Made by a program: the position numbers and the translations under genes
The notes under the pieces: model-generated
The model's input: only the letters and a program-made list of their open reading frames with translations
Told to the model about the DNA's origin: nothing
Databases searched by the model: none
Shown: positions 45,509-56,391 of the stretch, one piece after another
Layout of the letters: each line of letters opens with the position of its first letter
Position numbering within the stretch: the first letter of the stretch is position 1
NCBI RefSeq assembly: GCF_000024785.1
Contig: NC_013441.1
Location: forward strand, 4,526,001-4,590,000
Direction: 5' to 3'
DNA: 64,000 bases
Source of the DNA: Gordonia bronchialis DSM 43247
GTDB lineage: Bacteria > Actinomycetota > Actinomycetes > Mycobacteriales > Mycobacteriaceae

Positions 45509-46707
45509 CGCCCCCACCCGGACCGCGGGTCGAAGCCACTGGCCCGCTCGGCCTCGGCGTAGCGGCGCATGGCCTCCACGGCGGCATCGTCGAGCTTGGG
45601 CGGGACGGCGACCTTGACGGTCACCAGCAGATCACCCGATCCGCCGGACCGCTTGGGCACGCCACGACCCCGCACCCGCAGGGTGCGTCCATCGGTGGTG
45701 TTGGCGGGGATCTTGACGCCCACCGAACCCTCGAGGGTCGGCACCGACACCGTCGCACCGAGGACGAGCTCGGAAATACTCACCGGCAGTTGAACTTTGA
45801 GGTCGTTGCCGCTGCGGGTGAACACCTTGTCCGGCGTCACGTGCACGACGACGTACAGGTCGCCCGACGGCGCGCCGCGACGTCCGGCCTCCCCCTGCCC
45901 GGCGAGCCGAATACGTTGTCCGTCTTCGACTCCCGCGGGGACACGCACGTTGATGGTGCGCGCGCGGACCTTGACGCCACTGCCGTCGCAGTCGTTGCAC
46001 GGGTCGTCGATCCGTGATCCGGTGCCCTGACAGTCCTGACAGGGTTCACTGAACCCGAAGGCACCCTGATTGCGGCTGATGAACCCGGAACCGTTGCAGC
46101 TCGGGCAGACTCGCGGACTCGTGCCCGGTTTGGCGCCGCTGCCGTGACAGGTGGTGCACGGCGACGGGCTGGTCACCCGGAGTTGGACGGTGGTACCGAG
46201 TGCGGCGTCCTTGAAGGACAGCGTGGTCTCGGTCTCGAGGTCGTTGCCCCGACGCGGCCGACTCGCGGTGGACGTACGCTGACCCCCGCCACCGCGATTG
46301 AACAGGCCCTCGAAGAGGTCGCCGAATCCCCCGGCACCGGTGTCGGCGCCGCCGCCGAACAGGTCACCGATGTTGAAATCGCCACCACCGGTGGTGGTGT
46401 AGGTCGTGCCTCCCCCGCCCGGGTATCCCCCGGGAAAACCGTTGGCGCCGCCGCGGAATCGTCCGCCGGCGAACATCGCGCGCGTCTCGTCGTACTCCTT
46501 GCGCTTGGCCGGGTCGGAGAGCACGCTGTGGGCTTCGGACACCCGCTTGAAGCGTTCTTCGGCCGCGGTGTCGCCCGGGTTCGCATCCGGGTGCAGCTCG
46601 CGTGCGAGCTTCCGATAGGCCTTCTTGATCTCTTCAGCCGAAGCGTCAGAAGCAACGCCCAGGTCCTTGTAGAAGTCGTGTTCAAGCCACTCTCGTTGTG
46701 GAGCCAC
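45505..46707 (-). CDS. dnaJ: chaperone co-factor DnaJ
   Basis: 400 residues. J domain with HPD ([11 protein letters not shown]), a Gly-rich region, four CxxCxGxG zinc-finger repeats ([32 protein letters not shown]) and the two C-terminal substrate domains. It stimulates DnaK ATPase and delivers substrates. Third gene of the dnaK operon, 140 nt after grpE; that gap contains a 16-bp direct repeat. Confidence 0.97.
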   Translation of the reverse strand: MAPQREWLEHDFYKDLGVASDASAEEIKKAYRKLARELHPDANPGDTAAEERFKRVSEAHSVLSDPAKRKEYDETRAMFAGGRFRGGANGFPGGYPGGGGTTYTTTGGGDFNIGDLFGGGADTGAGGFGDLFEGLFNRGGGGQRTSTASRPRRGNDLETETTLSFKDAALGTTVQLRVTSPSPCTTCHGSGAKPGTSPRVCPSCNGSGFISRNQGAFGFSEPCQDCQGTGSRIDDPCNDCDGSGVKVRARTINVRVPAGVEDGQRIRLAGQGEAGRRGAPSGDLYVVVHVTPDKVFTRSGNDLKVQLPVSISELVLGATVSVPTLEGSVGVKIPANTTDGRTLRVRGRGVPKRSGGSGDLLVTVKVAVPPKLDDAAVEAMRRYAEAERASGFDPRSGWGR

Positions 46708-46807
46708 CAGACGTCACCTCCTTAAAAGTCTTCTGTTGTCTGGTTCTTCAATTGTCGTGTGATTCTATGCGCTTCCCGGACGCCTACCGCGCCGCTCCCC
46801 GAGGTGT

Positions 46808-46855
46808 AGGGCACCTCAGGGAGCGGCTGTGGAGCGGTCGGGGCACCTCAGGGAG
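46808..46855. repeat. two 16-bp direct repeats at the grpE stop codon
   Basis: GGGCACCTCAGGGAGC occurs at 46808-46823 and 46840-46855; the second copy includes the grpE stop codon. It looks like a small local duplication between grpE and dnaJ. No function suggested. Confidence 0.7.
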
Positions 46856-47488
46856 CCGGAGTGTCGGCTTCGGCGCCGGCCTCGGCCGGGTCGGTGACCG
46901 TGACCATGGCGGTCCGGATCACCTTGTCGCCGAGACGGTAACCACCGCGGTAGACCTGCCCGATGACCGGATGCGCCCCGTCGCCGTCGTGCTGGACGGC
47001 TTCGTGGAGCTCGGGATCGAACGGGTCACCGGGCACGCCGAACTTGGCGAGCCCCTCACTGCTGAGAGCCGCAACCAGTTTGTCGGCCACGCTGCGCAGC
47101 GGGCCGCTCTCGAGGTCGCCGTGCTCGCGGGCACGATCGAGATCGTCGAGGATCGGCAACAGTTTGTCGATGAGGAGTTGTTTGCCGTAGGCAACCGAAC
47201 CCTGCTTCTCCTCGGCGGCACGCCGCTTGAAGTTGGCGAACTGTGCACGCTCACGTTGCAGGGCCGCGGTGAGTTCGGCGATCTCCTCGTCGGCAACCGG
47301 GGTTTCGACGTGCTCCTCGGCACCCGTCGGTGTCTCGTCGGATGTCACGGCCGGCTCGGCTTCCGCCGGGCCCGGACCGGCGGCCGAATCGTCGCGCACC
47401 GCACCCGTTTCCGGGTCGATGCGACGACGATCGGTCACCGTGACCGGCTCGTCGGGACGAGTGTCACCCGCCGCCGGCCCGCCAGCCG

Positions 47489-47492
<4 letters not shown>
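46848..47492 (-). CDS. grpE: nucleotide exchange factor GrpE
   Basis: 214 residues. A ~70-residue acidic disordered N-terminus, the long dimerisation coiled coil ([22 protein letters not shown]) and a C-terminal beta domain ([27 protein letters not shown]). It releases ADP from DnaK. Start overlaps the dnaK stop (ATGA), typical of actinobacterial dnaK operons. Confidence 0.97.
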
Positions 47493-49330
<1,838 letters not shown>

Positions 49331-49401
49331 ATGTGTTTCCTCCTAGCTCGTGGGTCTGCACCCAAGTACGTCTCGAAACCTGAACTCCTGAAACTGCCGA
49401 A

Positions 49402-49422
49402 CTTCAGTGCATCCGACTCATG
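49402..49422. promoter_or_regulatory. hspR: HAIR-type HspR site 1
   Basis: CTTCAGT-N7-ACTCATG matches the HAIR consensus CTTGAGT-N7-ACTCAAG at 12 of 14 positions, 72 bp upstream of the dnaK start. Confidence 0.65.
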
Positions 49423-49455
49423 TCTTACTGAAGGCATTCGCCGTAGTCAAGCTCA

Positions 49456-49476
49456 GTTGAGTCGGAGTGACTCAGG
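49456..49476. promoter_or_regulatory. hspR: HAIR-type HspR site 2
   Basis: GTTGAGT-N7-ACTCAGG matches the HAIR consensus at 12 of 14 positions, 126 bp upstream of dnaK. Confidence 0.85.
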
Positions 49477-49533
49477 TTTCTCGTAGGGTCCAACGGGGTG
49501 GTCGCGCGGATTGTTCCCGATTCGACCAAAAAA

Positions 49534-49554
49534 GTTGAGTCTGATCGACTCAGG
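49534..49554. promoter_or_regulatory. hspR: HAIR-type HspR site 3
   Basis: GTTGAGT-N7-ACTCAGG with the same two arms as site 2 and exactly 78 bp further from dnaK. It lies closer to the divergent TetR gene (start 49710) and could influence that too. Apart from the three HAIRs the 49331-49709 region holds no recognised gene. Confidence 0.85.
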
Positions 49555-49709
49555 TTCGGCGAGGTCGCATCGGTGCTGGTCATTGCCGAGTCGGCCGAGC
49601 GCTCGGTCCGCGATTAGACTCGCGGCTGCGCCCACCGCGGGCGCCGTGGACCGTCGGCGGCCGCGCCACACCAGGTCGGGGGCTTGATCATCGTGACGAA
49701 TTTTCTGCT

Positions 49710-50309
49710 GTGACCGATCGTCGACTCCTGTTCGCGCGCACCACCCTCGAGATCATCTCGGCGAAGGGGTTGCACGCACTGACCCACCGGGCCGTCGACG
49801 AGGCGGCCGGCGTGCCCGCCGGTTCGGTGAACTACTACGCGCCGACGCGCTCCAAGCTGATGCAGCTGGCGCTCGGCGCGGCCCGGCAGTTGATGTGGGA
49901 CATCGCGATGGTCTCCTTCGCGCCGATGACCGACGTCTCCAACCTCGACGAGGACGTGGTCCTCGACTGCACCACCGACTTCGTCCTGAAGATGGCCACC
50001 GACGGCGAGAGCTTCGTCAAGGCGTACTACGCGATCCTCGTCGAGGCCCAGTTCGACGCGGAGCTGTTCGCCGAGATCATGCGTCAGCGAACGATGTTCA
50101 TCGAGTTCACCCAGCCGTTCGTGTCGGTCTTCGAACCCAATCACACCGAGCGCGTCGCCGAGCTGGTGGTCGCCCTGATGGAAGGTCTCATCCAGCAGCA
50201 GGCGCTGGTGGCCGCCGAGACGTTCCCGCGGTCGGTGATCCGCGGGATGATCGCGCGCATCTTCGGCTTCCAGGGTGGCGAGGTGCCCGTGCGGGAGCGG
50301 GTGGACTGA
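49710..50309 (+). CDS. TetR-family regulator
   Basis: 199 residues from GTG 49710. N-terminal HTH (ARTTLEIISAKGLHALTHRAVDEAAGVPAGSVNYY) with the VNYYAPTRSKLM variation of the family, followed by a helical ligand domain. Divergent from dnaK; no structural gene is adjacent on its strand, so its target is unknown. A strong hairpin follows the stop. Confidence 0.9.
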   Translation: MTDRRLLFARTTLEIISAKGLHALTHRAVDEAAGVPAGSVNYYAPTRSKLMQLALGAARQLMWDIAMVSFAPMTDVSNLDEDVVLDCTTDFVLKMATDGESFVKAYYAILVEAQFDAELFAEIMRQRTMFIEFTQPFVSVFEPNHTERVAELVVALMEGLIQQQALVAAETFPRSVIRGMIARIFGFQGGEVPVRERVD

Positions 50310-50367
50310 GGTCTGACAGGGTTCTGCGAGAACGATGTCCGATGGGTTGCCCTGACCCAACAGACGA

Positions 50368-50406
50368 GTGTGACGTTGTGCCCGGATTCCGGGCACAACG
50401 TCACAC
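50368..50406. terminator. bidirectional terminator between TetR gene and lon
   Basis: GTGTGACGTTGTGCCCGG pairs with CCGGGCACAACGTCACAC: 18 perfect base pairs with loop ATT, between convergent genes. No U-tract is present, as is common in high-GC Actinobacteria. The stem is unusually long and perfect. Confidence 0.85.
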
Positions 50407-50419
50407 AGAACTCGAAGGG

Positions 50420-52747
50420 TCAGGCCGCGGCGCTCGCCTCCTGCGCGGCCGGTTCCAGTGCCTGCGCGACGATCTCGGCCACGTCGGTCATCGGCTTGAC
50501 GTCCAGCGCGTCGAGCACCTCGGCCGGCACGTCGTCGAGGTCGGGCTCGTTGCGTTGCGGGATGAACACCGTCTTGAGTCCATTCCGTTGTGCGGCAAGC
50601 AATTTCTGCTTGACCCCGCCGATCGGCAGGACCCGCCCGTTGAGCGTGACCTCGCCGGTCATGCCGACGTCGGCGCGAACCTTGCGGCCGGTCGCCATCG
50701 ACACCAGGGCGGTGACCATGGTGACGCCGGCACTCGGACCGTCCTTGGGCACCGCACCCGCAGGCACGTGCACGTGGATGGTCTTGTTCAGTGATTCCGG
50801 GTCGATGCCGAGCTGATCGGCGTGCGCCCGCACGTAGGAGAGCGCGATCTGCGCGGACTCCTTCATCACGTCACCGAGTTGGCCGGTCAGCTGCAGAGAA
50901 GGCTTACCGTCTGTGGAGTTCACCTCGATGAACAGCACATCGCCGCCCATGCCGGTGACCGCCAGGCCGGTCGCCACACCCGGAACCGCCGTTCGCTCTT
51001 CGGATTCCGGCGTGAACCGGGCCCGGCCCACGTAGTCCTTCAGGTCGTCGACGCCGATGGTGATGGGCGCCTTCAACTTTCCGGATTCGATGTTGGTCGC
51101 CGCCTTGCGCAGTAGCTTGGCCAGCAGCCGTTCGTACTGTCGCACACCGGGTTCGCGGGTGTAGTTGGCCGCGATCTCACGCAGGGCGTCGTCGTCGACG
51201 ATCACCTCGTCGGTGGTCAGGGCCGCGCGCTCGGCCTGCCGCGGGAGCAGGAAGTCGCGGGCGATGGCCACCTTGTCATCCTCGGTGTAGCCGTCGAGCG
51301 TGACCAGTTCCATCCGGTCCAGCAGCGGTCCGGGGATGTTCTCGACGACGTTGGCGGTCGCCAGGAACAGGACGTCGGACAGGTCCAGATCCAGATCGAG
51401 GTAGTGGTCGCGGAAGGTGTGGTTCTGCGCGGGGTCGAGGACCTCGAGCAATGCGGCTGCCGGATCGCCCCGGTAGTCGGAGCCCACCTTGTCGATCTCA
51501 TCCAGCAGCACAACGGGATTCATCGATCCCGCCTCACCGATGGCACGCACGATCCGGCCGGGCAGCGCACCGACGTAGGTGCGCCGGTGGCCGCGGATCT
51601 CCGCCTCGTCGCGGACACCGCCGAGTGCGACGCGCACGAACTTGCGGCCGAGCGCACGCGCCACGGACTCACCCAGTGACGTCTTGCCGACGCCGGGCGG
51701 GCCGGCGAGCACCATGACGGCACCCGAGCCGCGTCCGCCGACGACCTGCATTCCCCGCTGCGCCCGACGCGCACGCACCGCCAGGTATTCGACGATGCGG
51801 TCTTTCACGTCGTCGAGGCCGTGGTGGTCGGCGTCGAGGATCTCGCGGGCACCCTTGATGTCGGTGGAGTCGTCGGTCTTGGTGTTCCACGGCAGGTCGA
51901 GCACGGTGTCGAGCCATGTTCTGATCCAACCGCTTTCGGGCGATTGGTCGCTGGCGCGTTCGAGCTTGCCGACCTCACGCAACGCCGCTTCGCGGACATT
52001 GTCGGGCAGGTCGGCGGATTCGACGCGGCCGCGGTAGTCGTCGGCGCCGTCGGGCTCGTCCTCGCCGAGTTCCTTGCGGATGGCGGCCAGCTGTTGGCGC
52101 AGCAGGAATTCCTTCTGCTGCTTCTCCATTCCGTTGCGCACGTCGTCGGCGATCTTGTCGGAGACCTCGGTCTCGGCGATGTGCTCGCTGGTCCAGTCGA
52201 TCAGCAGCTGCAGTCGTTCGCCCACGTCGGGCGTTTCGAGCAGCTGACGCTTCTGGACGCCGGTGAGCCACGACGAGTAGCCGGAGGTATCGGCGAGCTC
52301 CGACGGGTCACTCATCTTGTTGACCGCGTCGATGACCTGCCACGCCTCGCGGCGCTGCAGCATGGCCAGCACGAGTTGCTTGTACTCGGCCGCACGCGCC
52401 TTGGTCTCGTCGGTGATCTGCGGATCGTCGGCCTCGGTGACCTCGACCCACAGCGCGTTGCCGTTGCCGGTGGTCCCGGTGCCGATGTGGGCACGCTTCT
52501 CGCCCTTCACGACGGCCGCCATACCGCCCCCGGGGATGCGTCCGACCTGCACGATCGACGCGATCACGCCGTAGGTCGGGTACCGGTCGTCCAGGCGCGG
52601 GGCGACGAGCAGCTTCTTCGATTCACTCGCACGTGCCGCGTCGACGGTCGCCTGAGCTGCGTCGTCGAGCGGGATGGGAACGACCATCCCGGGGAGAACG
52701 ACGAGGTCGGGGACGAAGAGGACGGGCACTGAGTACGTATGGGACAT
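50420..52747 (-). CDS. lon: ATP-dependent protease Lon
   Basis: 775 residues from ATG 52747 (GGAGG upstream; an open frame to 52846 crosses the HAIR site and is not coding). Substrate-binding N-domain, AAA+ module (Walker A GPPGVGKTS, Walker B VVLLDEIDKV) and S16 protease domain with catalytic Ser in KDGPSAGVTM and its Lys partner near TGEVTLNG. It degrades damaged proteins. A HAIR site 13 bp upstream puts it under HspR, as described for lon in Streptomyces. Confidence 0.97.
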   Translation of the reverse strand: MSHTYSVPVLFVPDLVVLPGMVVPIPLDDAAQATVDAARASESKKLLVAPRLDDRYPTYGVIASIVQVGRIPGGGMAAVVKGEKRAHIGTGTTGNGNALWVEVTEADDPQITDETKARAAEYKQLVLAMLQRREAWQVIDAVNKMSDPSELADTSGYSSWLTGVQKRQLLETPDVGERLQLLIDWTSEHIAETEVSDKIADDVRNGMEKQQKEFLLRQQLAAIRKELGEDEPDGADDYRGRVESADLPDNVREAALREVGKLERASDQSPESGWIRTWLDTVLDLPWNTKTDDSTDIKGAREILDADHHGLDDVKDRIVEYLAVRARRAQRGMQVVGGRGSGAVMVLAGPPGVGKTSLGESVARALGRKFVRVALGGVRDEAEIRGHRRTYVGALPGRIVRAIGEAGSMNPVVLLDEIDKVGSDYRGDPAAALLEVLDPAQNHTFRDHYLDLDLDLSDVLFLATANVVENIPGPLLDRMELVTLDGYTEDDKVAIARDFLLPRQAERAALTTDEVIVDDDALREIAANYTREPGVRQYERLLAKLLRKAATNIESGKLKAPITIGVDDLKDYVGRARFTPESEERTAVPGVATGLAVTGMGGDVLFIEVNSTDGKPSLQLTGQLGDVMKESAQIALSYVRAHADQLGIDPESLNKTIHVHVPAGAVPKDGPSAGVTMVTALVSMATGRKVRADVGMTGEVTLNGRVLPIGGVKQKLLAAQRNGLKTVFIPQRNEPDLDDVPAEVLDALDVKPMTDVAEIVAQALEPAAQEASAAA

Positions 52748-52759
52748 CAAACCTCCAAA

Positions 52760-52780
52760 GTTCAGTCTGACCGACTCAAC
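52760..52780. promoter_or_regulatory. hspR: HAIR-type HspR site before lon
   Basis: GTTCAGT-N7-ACTCAAC, matching the HAIR consensus with one mismatch in the right arm and two in the left. It ends 13 bp before the lon start codon on the minus strand. Confidence 0.75.
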
Positions 52781-52863
52781 TGTGGTGGCAGGATGTTTGT
52801 TCCAGCGCGGTTTATGCCGTGGGTGAACGAGGACTGGGCCTCGCAAGGAGCGAGCATCCGTGC

Positions 52864-53436
52864 CTATCCCCGCCCCAACCCCGCGATCATCGCCCGCGCC
52901 AACGGCCTCGGGTCATACCCGGTGTCGTGCTCGGCACCGATACACAGGTTCCCGACGCCGCGCATGAGCTGGATTGGCTCGATGTCGGACTCGACTTCGC
53001 CGGCGGCGCGGGCCGCGTCGAGCAGCGACGCGCACACCGGGACGAGAGTGTCGAGGAAGAAGGCGTGCAGCGGATCGAAGCACGGGTCGTTGGACCGCAG
53101 CACCGAGGCAAGCCCATGCTTGGTGACCAGGAAATCGATGAAGCTGTCGATCCAACGGTCAAGGGCCCCAACGGCTGTCGACTCTGAGACGAGCAGCGCC
53201 GGCCCGGCCTTCGCGAGTTCCTCGACCTGATGGCGATACACCGCGATGACCAGATCGGCGCGCGTCGGGAAATGCCGGTAGATCGTGGCGGTGCCGACCC
53301 CGGCCCGCGTCGCGATCTCGCGGATCGGCACCTCGACTCCCCCGTCGACGAAGGCCGCCGCAGCGGCGTCGAGTAGTGCCTGCTCGTTGCGGCGCGCGTC
53401 GGCTCGTTTGGCACGTGGTGAAGCGCTGCTCGCCAT
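52864..53436 (-). CDS. TetR-family regulator
   Basis: 190 residues from ATG 53436. HTH with IREIATRAGVGTATIYRHFPTRADLVIAVY, the classic TetR pattern, then a SbtR-like C-terminal domain (about 85-180). It is divergent from a quinone-oxidoreductase-like gene, and a double palindrome between them (53462-53499) is the expected operator for both. Confidence 0.93.
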   Translation of the reverse strand: MASSASPRAKRADARRNEQALLDAAAAAFVDGGVEVPIREIATRAGVGTATIYRHFPTRADLVIAVYRHQVEELAKAGPALLVSESTAVGALDRWIDSFIDFLVTKHGLASVLRSNDPCFDPLHAFFLDTLVPVCASLLDAARAAGEVESDIEPIQLMRGVGNLCIGAEHDTGYDPRPLARAMIAGLGRG

Positions 53437-53461
53437 CAACGACCTCGATCCCTAGATAAAC

Positions 53462-53499
53462 GGGACGGTGTCCCGTATTGTTAGACGGGACACCGTCCC
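53462..53499. promoter_or_regulatory. double palindromic TetR operator
   Basis: GGGACGGTGTCCCG, a 10-bp spacer, then its exact complement CGGGACACCGTCCC. Each half is itself a palindrome (GGGAC-N3-GTCCC), so two dimers could bind side by side. It sits between the divergent TetR and oxidoreductase genes. Confidence 0.85.
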
Positions 53500-53540
53500 A
53501 CTTAGTCCAGTGTTCCATTCCCAGCCCCAGGAGGCCAGTC

Positions 53541-54521
53541 ATGGCACGCACCGTTGTTTTCGACGAGCCCGGCACACCCGATGTACTGCGGATCGTCGAC
53601 GATCCGGTCGCCGACCCCGGTCCCGGCGCGGTCCGTATCTCGGTCGCAGCGTTCGGCGTCAATCAGCTCGATGCGCTCATACGCTCGGGCGCCTCACCGC
53701 GACCGATTCGGTTGCCGCACGCTCGACTCGGGCTCGAGGCCACCGGCACGGTCGACGCGGTGGGACCCGAGGTCAGCACCGTTTCCGTCGGCGACCGGGT
53801 ACTCATCGCCGCGGTACCCGATTCCGACGTCAACGGCACCTACACCGAGCAGATCGTCGTCCCCGCCGAGCGCGTCGTGCGACGATCCGACGGACTCGAC
53901 GACGTCGGCGCCGCCGCACTGTGGGTCTCCTACTCCACGGCCTATGGCGCATTGGTCGAGAAGGCCGGGATGCGGCCGGGCGACCACGTACTCATCACCG
54001 CGGCATCCAGCGGCGTCGGGTTGGCCGCGATCCAGATCGCCAACCAGATCGGCGCCGTCCCGCTGGCGACCACCCGCACCGAGGCCAAGCGAGACGCACT
54101 CCTGGCCGCCGGCGCGAGCGCTGTCGCCGTGACCGACAACGACGACGTGGTGGCATTTGCCCAGCGCCACACCGGCGGTCGGGGCGTCGACATCATTCTG
54201 GACACGATCCTCGGACCCGGACTGGCCCACCTCGCCGGTGCGGCCCGCCCCGGCGGAACGCTGGTCACCGCAGGCTGGCTCGACCCGCGTCCGGCGTCGT
54301 TTCCCAGCGGCGGCCCGCTGACCATCCACCGCTACATGAGTTTTGAGCACACGCTCGATCCGGTGGTCACCCGCCGGATGGCCGCCTTCTTCGACGCGGG
54401 ACTGCGCAGCGGAGTCCTACGGCCGACCGTCGATCGGGTCTTCGGGTTCGACGAGATCATCGACGCGCACAAGTATCTGGAACAGGGCGCTCACGTGGGC
54501 AAGATCGTCGTCACGGTCTGA
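53541..54521 (+). CDS. zinc-type alcohol dehydrogenase-like / NADPH:quinone oxidoreductase family
   Basis: 326 residues from ATG 53541 with AGGAGG upstream. MDR fold: GroES-like N-domain (about 25-110) and Rossmann domain with SSGVGLAAIQIA as the NADPH loop. Zinc-ligand Cys are absent, so it is a quinone-oxidoreductase-like, zinc-free member. Probably a detoxification enzyme induced by the compound sensed by the divergent TetR. Confidence 0.9.
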   Translation: MARTVVFDEPGTPDVLRIVDDPVADPGPGAVRISVAAFGVNQLDALIRSGASPRPIRLPHARLGLEATGTVDAVGPEVSTVSVGDRVLIAAVPDSDVNGTYTEQIVVPAERVVRRSDGLDDVGAAALWVSYSTAYGALVEKAGMRPGDHVLITAASSGVGLAAIQIANQIGAVPLATTRTEAKRDALLAAGASAVAVTDNDDVVAFAQRHTGGRGVDIILDTILGPGLAHLAGAARPGGTLVTAGWLDPRPASFPSGGPLTIHRYMSFEHTLDPVVTRRMAAFFDAGLRSGVLRPTVDRVFGFDEIIDAHKYLEQGAHVGKIVVTV

Positions 54522-54677
54522 GCGGTAAGCCATCCACCGATCGGGGGACCCCACGATCACCCGCCCGATCCACCGGTCGGCGGAGGGTGCATCGTCGCTG
54601 GTTGCGGCACAGTCATAGGTGTCAGTAACAACCCGCCCAGCCCCACCGGGACCGGACGACACGATCAGGAGAACATC

Positions 54678-55145
54678 ATGACGATGTCGAAGAGCATCAA
54701 GAACCGCATCCTCGCCGGGACCGCTGCACTCGGGATCTCGGCAGCACTCGCCGCCGGCGGCGCGGGGCTCGCCCACGCCGGCACGGTGCCGGCGCGCCCG
54801 GGTGAACCGACCGTGGCGATGACACTTACCAACCACACCAACCACACCGAATGGCTGGTCTCGGCCACCCCCGGGACCGGCCAGTGGGTTCAGGCACCGA
54901 CCCGTGCGCTGGCGCCCGGCGCCTCGGAGACCATTGTCTCTGCCGCACCCGGCAGCTCATACGAGACCGTGTTCGTCACCTACCGGATCGGCGCCGTGGG
55001 ACCGCGGGCGACCTATAACATCGAGAATGTTCGCGGGAACGTCAACACGAACATGACCGGGACCACCGGCGGGCACTACTTCATCAACAGCCCGCATATC
55101 GCCACCGGCTACCCGAACGTCAACGTCAGCTACGACCTGTGGTGA
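54678..55145 (+). CDS. secreted protein of unknown function
   Basis: 155 residues from ATG 54678 (AGGAGAAC upstream). A Sec signal peptide (KNRILAGTAALGISAALAAGGAGLAHA) with predicted cleavage after AHA; the mature part of about 120 residues is beta-rich with Asn/Thr repeats (TNHTNHTEW, GNVNTNMTGTTGGH) and no Cys. Not recognised. A terminator hairpin follows at 55163, so it is monocistronic. Confidence 0.7.
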   Translation: MTMSKSIKNRILAGTAALGISAALAAGGAGLAHAGTVPARPGEPTVAMTLTNHTNHTEWLVSATPGTGQWVQAPTRALAPGASETIVSAAPGSSYETVFVTYRIGAVGPRATYNIENVRGNVNTNMTGTTGGHYFINSPHIATGYPNVNVSYDLW

Positions 55146-55162
55146 CCACGTCCCTCGTGCAG

Positions 55163-55193
55163 AGCCCGGCCGATGCCCCGCATCGGCCGGGCT
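55163..55193 (+). terminator. intrinsic-type terminator after the secreted-protein gene
   Basis: AGCCCGGCCGATGC and GCATCGGCCGGGCT form a perfect 14-bp stem with loop CCC, followed by TTCTACT. It is 18 bp past the stop codon. Confidence 0.85.
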
Positions 55194-55198
55194 TCTAC

Positions 55199-55325
55199 TC
55201 AGCGCCGTAGGCTCGCGACCACCTCACGCGCGGCGCGCTCGCCCGATTCGATCGCTCCCTCGATATAGCCGGGGTGTTCGCTTGCCGTTTCGGTACCGGC
55301 CCAGAACACAGTCGCGGCACGGCGC
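55199..55325 (-). pseudogene. 3' fragment of a flavin amine oxidase gene
   Basis: The minus strand encodes [20 protein letters not shown] and [14 protein letters not shown] then TGA 55199. This is the FAD-contacting C-terminal motif and end of amine oxidases. Similarity stops at about 55325, where an opposed fragment begins, so only about 42 residues survive. Confidence 0.72.
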
Positions 55326-55335
55326 CGCCCTGTCC

Positions 55336-55463
55336 GCACCCATCGGCCGCCTGCACTGGGCCCGTGCGGAGACCTCCGACGTCTGGGACGGCTACATGGC
55401 CGGCGCCGTGCGTTCCGGACACGAGCCGCCGCCGAGGTACTGGCGTGTCTGGGCGACGCATGA
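55336..55463 (+). pseudogene. 3' fragment of another amine oxidase, opposite orientation, frameshifted
   Basis: The plus strand encodes [20 protein letters not shown] and AGAVRSG, again the C-terminal motif of a flavin amine oxidase. After RSG a one-base shift is needed to continue [14 protein letters not shown] to TGA 55461-55463. It abuts the minus-strand fragment, so a rearrangement joined two oxidase ends head to head. Confidence 0.68.
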
Positions 55464-55471
55464 CGATGGCG

Positions 55472-55915
55472 TCAGAACAACGTCCCCTGCTCCGGCCGAC
55501 GGCTGGTCCGGCGACGCACATCGGGTGGCGGTGACGGCGTCGGACCGGTGTCCATCTCGACGCCGATCCAGCAGCAGATGACGTCGCAGACGTAGTCGAG
55601 TTCGTCGGGGGTGAGTGCGCGTCCCGGCGCGATCCCGTGCAGCCGGTCCAGGCACCCGCGACAGCAGGTGCCGGTGGCGTGCTGGGCCCGAAAGACGGGG
55701 TGCCCGCCCCACGGGGTTTGCTTGCCGTCGTTGCGCGGATGCGCCGGGGCCAGCCGGGTGGTCAGGAGTTCGGCGGCGTGCCGGCGGACCAGCGCCATCC
55801 CGTCGCGGACGACGATGGCGCGTTCATGGCGTCTAAGATGAAATCGCGAGCGGAAGCGGTGGCCGGAGACACGCCGCACCACGGCCTCGATCTCGCCGCC
55901 CACTTCGGTCACCAC
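55472..55915 (-). CDS. DUF4186 family protein
   Basis: 147 residues from GTG 55915. The core RSRFHLRRHERAIV, HPVFRAQHATGTCCRGCLDRLHGI and LTPDELDYVCDVICCWI is the DUF4186 signature. Its Cys pairs (GTCCRGC, VICCWI) suggest a metal site. Function is unknown. Divergent from the DUF488 gene with 56 nt between starts. Confidence 0.85.
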   Translation of the reverse strand: MVTEVGGEIEAVVRRVSGHRFRSRFHLRRHERAIVVRDGMALVRRHAAELLTTRLAPAHPRNDGKQTPWGGHPVFRAQHATGTCCRGCLDRLHGIAPGRALTPDELDYVCDVICCWIGVEMDTGPTPSPPPDVRRRTSRRPEQGTLF

Positions 55916-55971
55916 ACCGAGGATAGGCCCCGTGCGACGATCGAATCGGTGACCCGAAGGAGGGTGAGCGC

Positions 55972-56346
55972 ATGTCCGAGGACGACGCGGTGATCAAACG
56001 CATCTACGACGATCCCAGCGACGACGACGGTCAGCGGGTGCTCGTCGACCGGTTGTGGCCTCGCGGAATGAGCAAACAACGTGCAGCAATCGACGAGTGG
56101 TGTAAGACCGTCGCACCCAGCACTGACTTGCGGAAATGGTACGCACACGACCCCGTGCGGTTCGACGAGTTCCGCGCCCGATACGCCGACGAGCTGGCCG
56201 ATGGAGACCAGGCGTCGGCGTTCGCCCATCTGCGAGACCTGCATCAGCACGGACGATTGACTCTGCTCACCGCGTCCAAGGCGCTCGACATCAGCGAAGC
56301 GCGTGTCCTGGCCGATCTGCTGAACGAGGGAACACTGGCCAACTGA
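55972..56346 (+). CDS. DUF488 family protein
   Basis: 124 residues from ATG 55972 with GAAGGAGGG upstream. IKRIYDDPSDDDGQRVLVDRLWPRG, DEWCKTVAPSTDLRKWY and LTLLTASKALDISEA are the DUF488 (YeaO-like) hallmarks. The fold is known, activity is not; members have been linked to stress and metal responses. Confidence 0.92.
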   Translation: MSEDDAVIKRIYDDPSDDDGQRVLVDRLWPRGMSKQRAAIDEWCKTVAPSTDLRKWYAHDPVRFDEFRARYADELADGDQASAFAHLRDLHQHGRLTLLTASKALDISEARVLADLLNEGTLAN

Positions 56347-56391
56347 GTTAAGTTGTGCGGCAGTCCCTTCGAGATCCTCTGCTAGGGCGCC

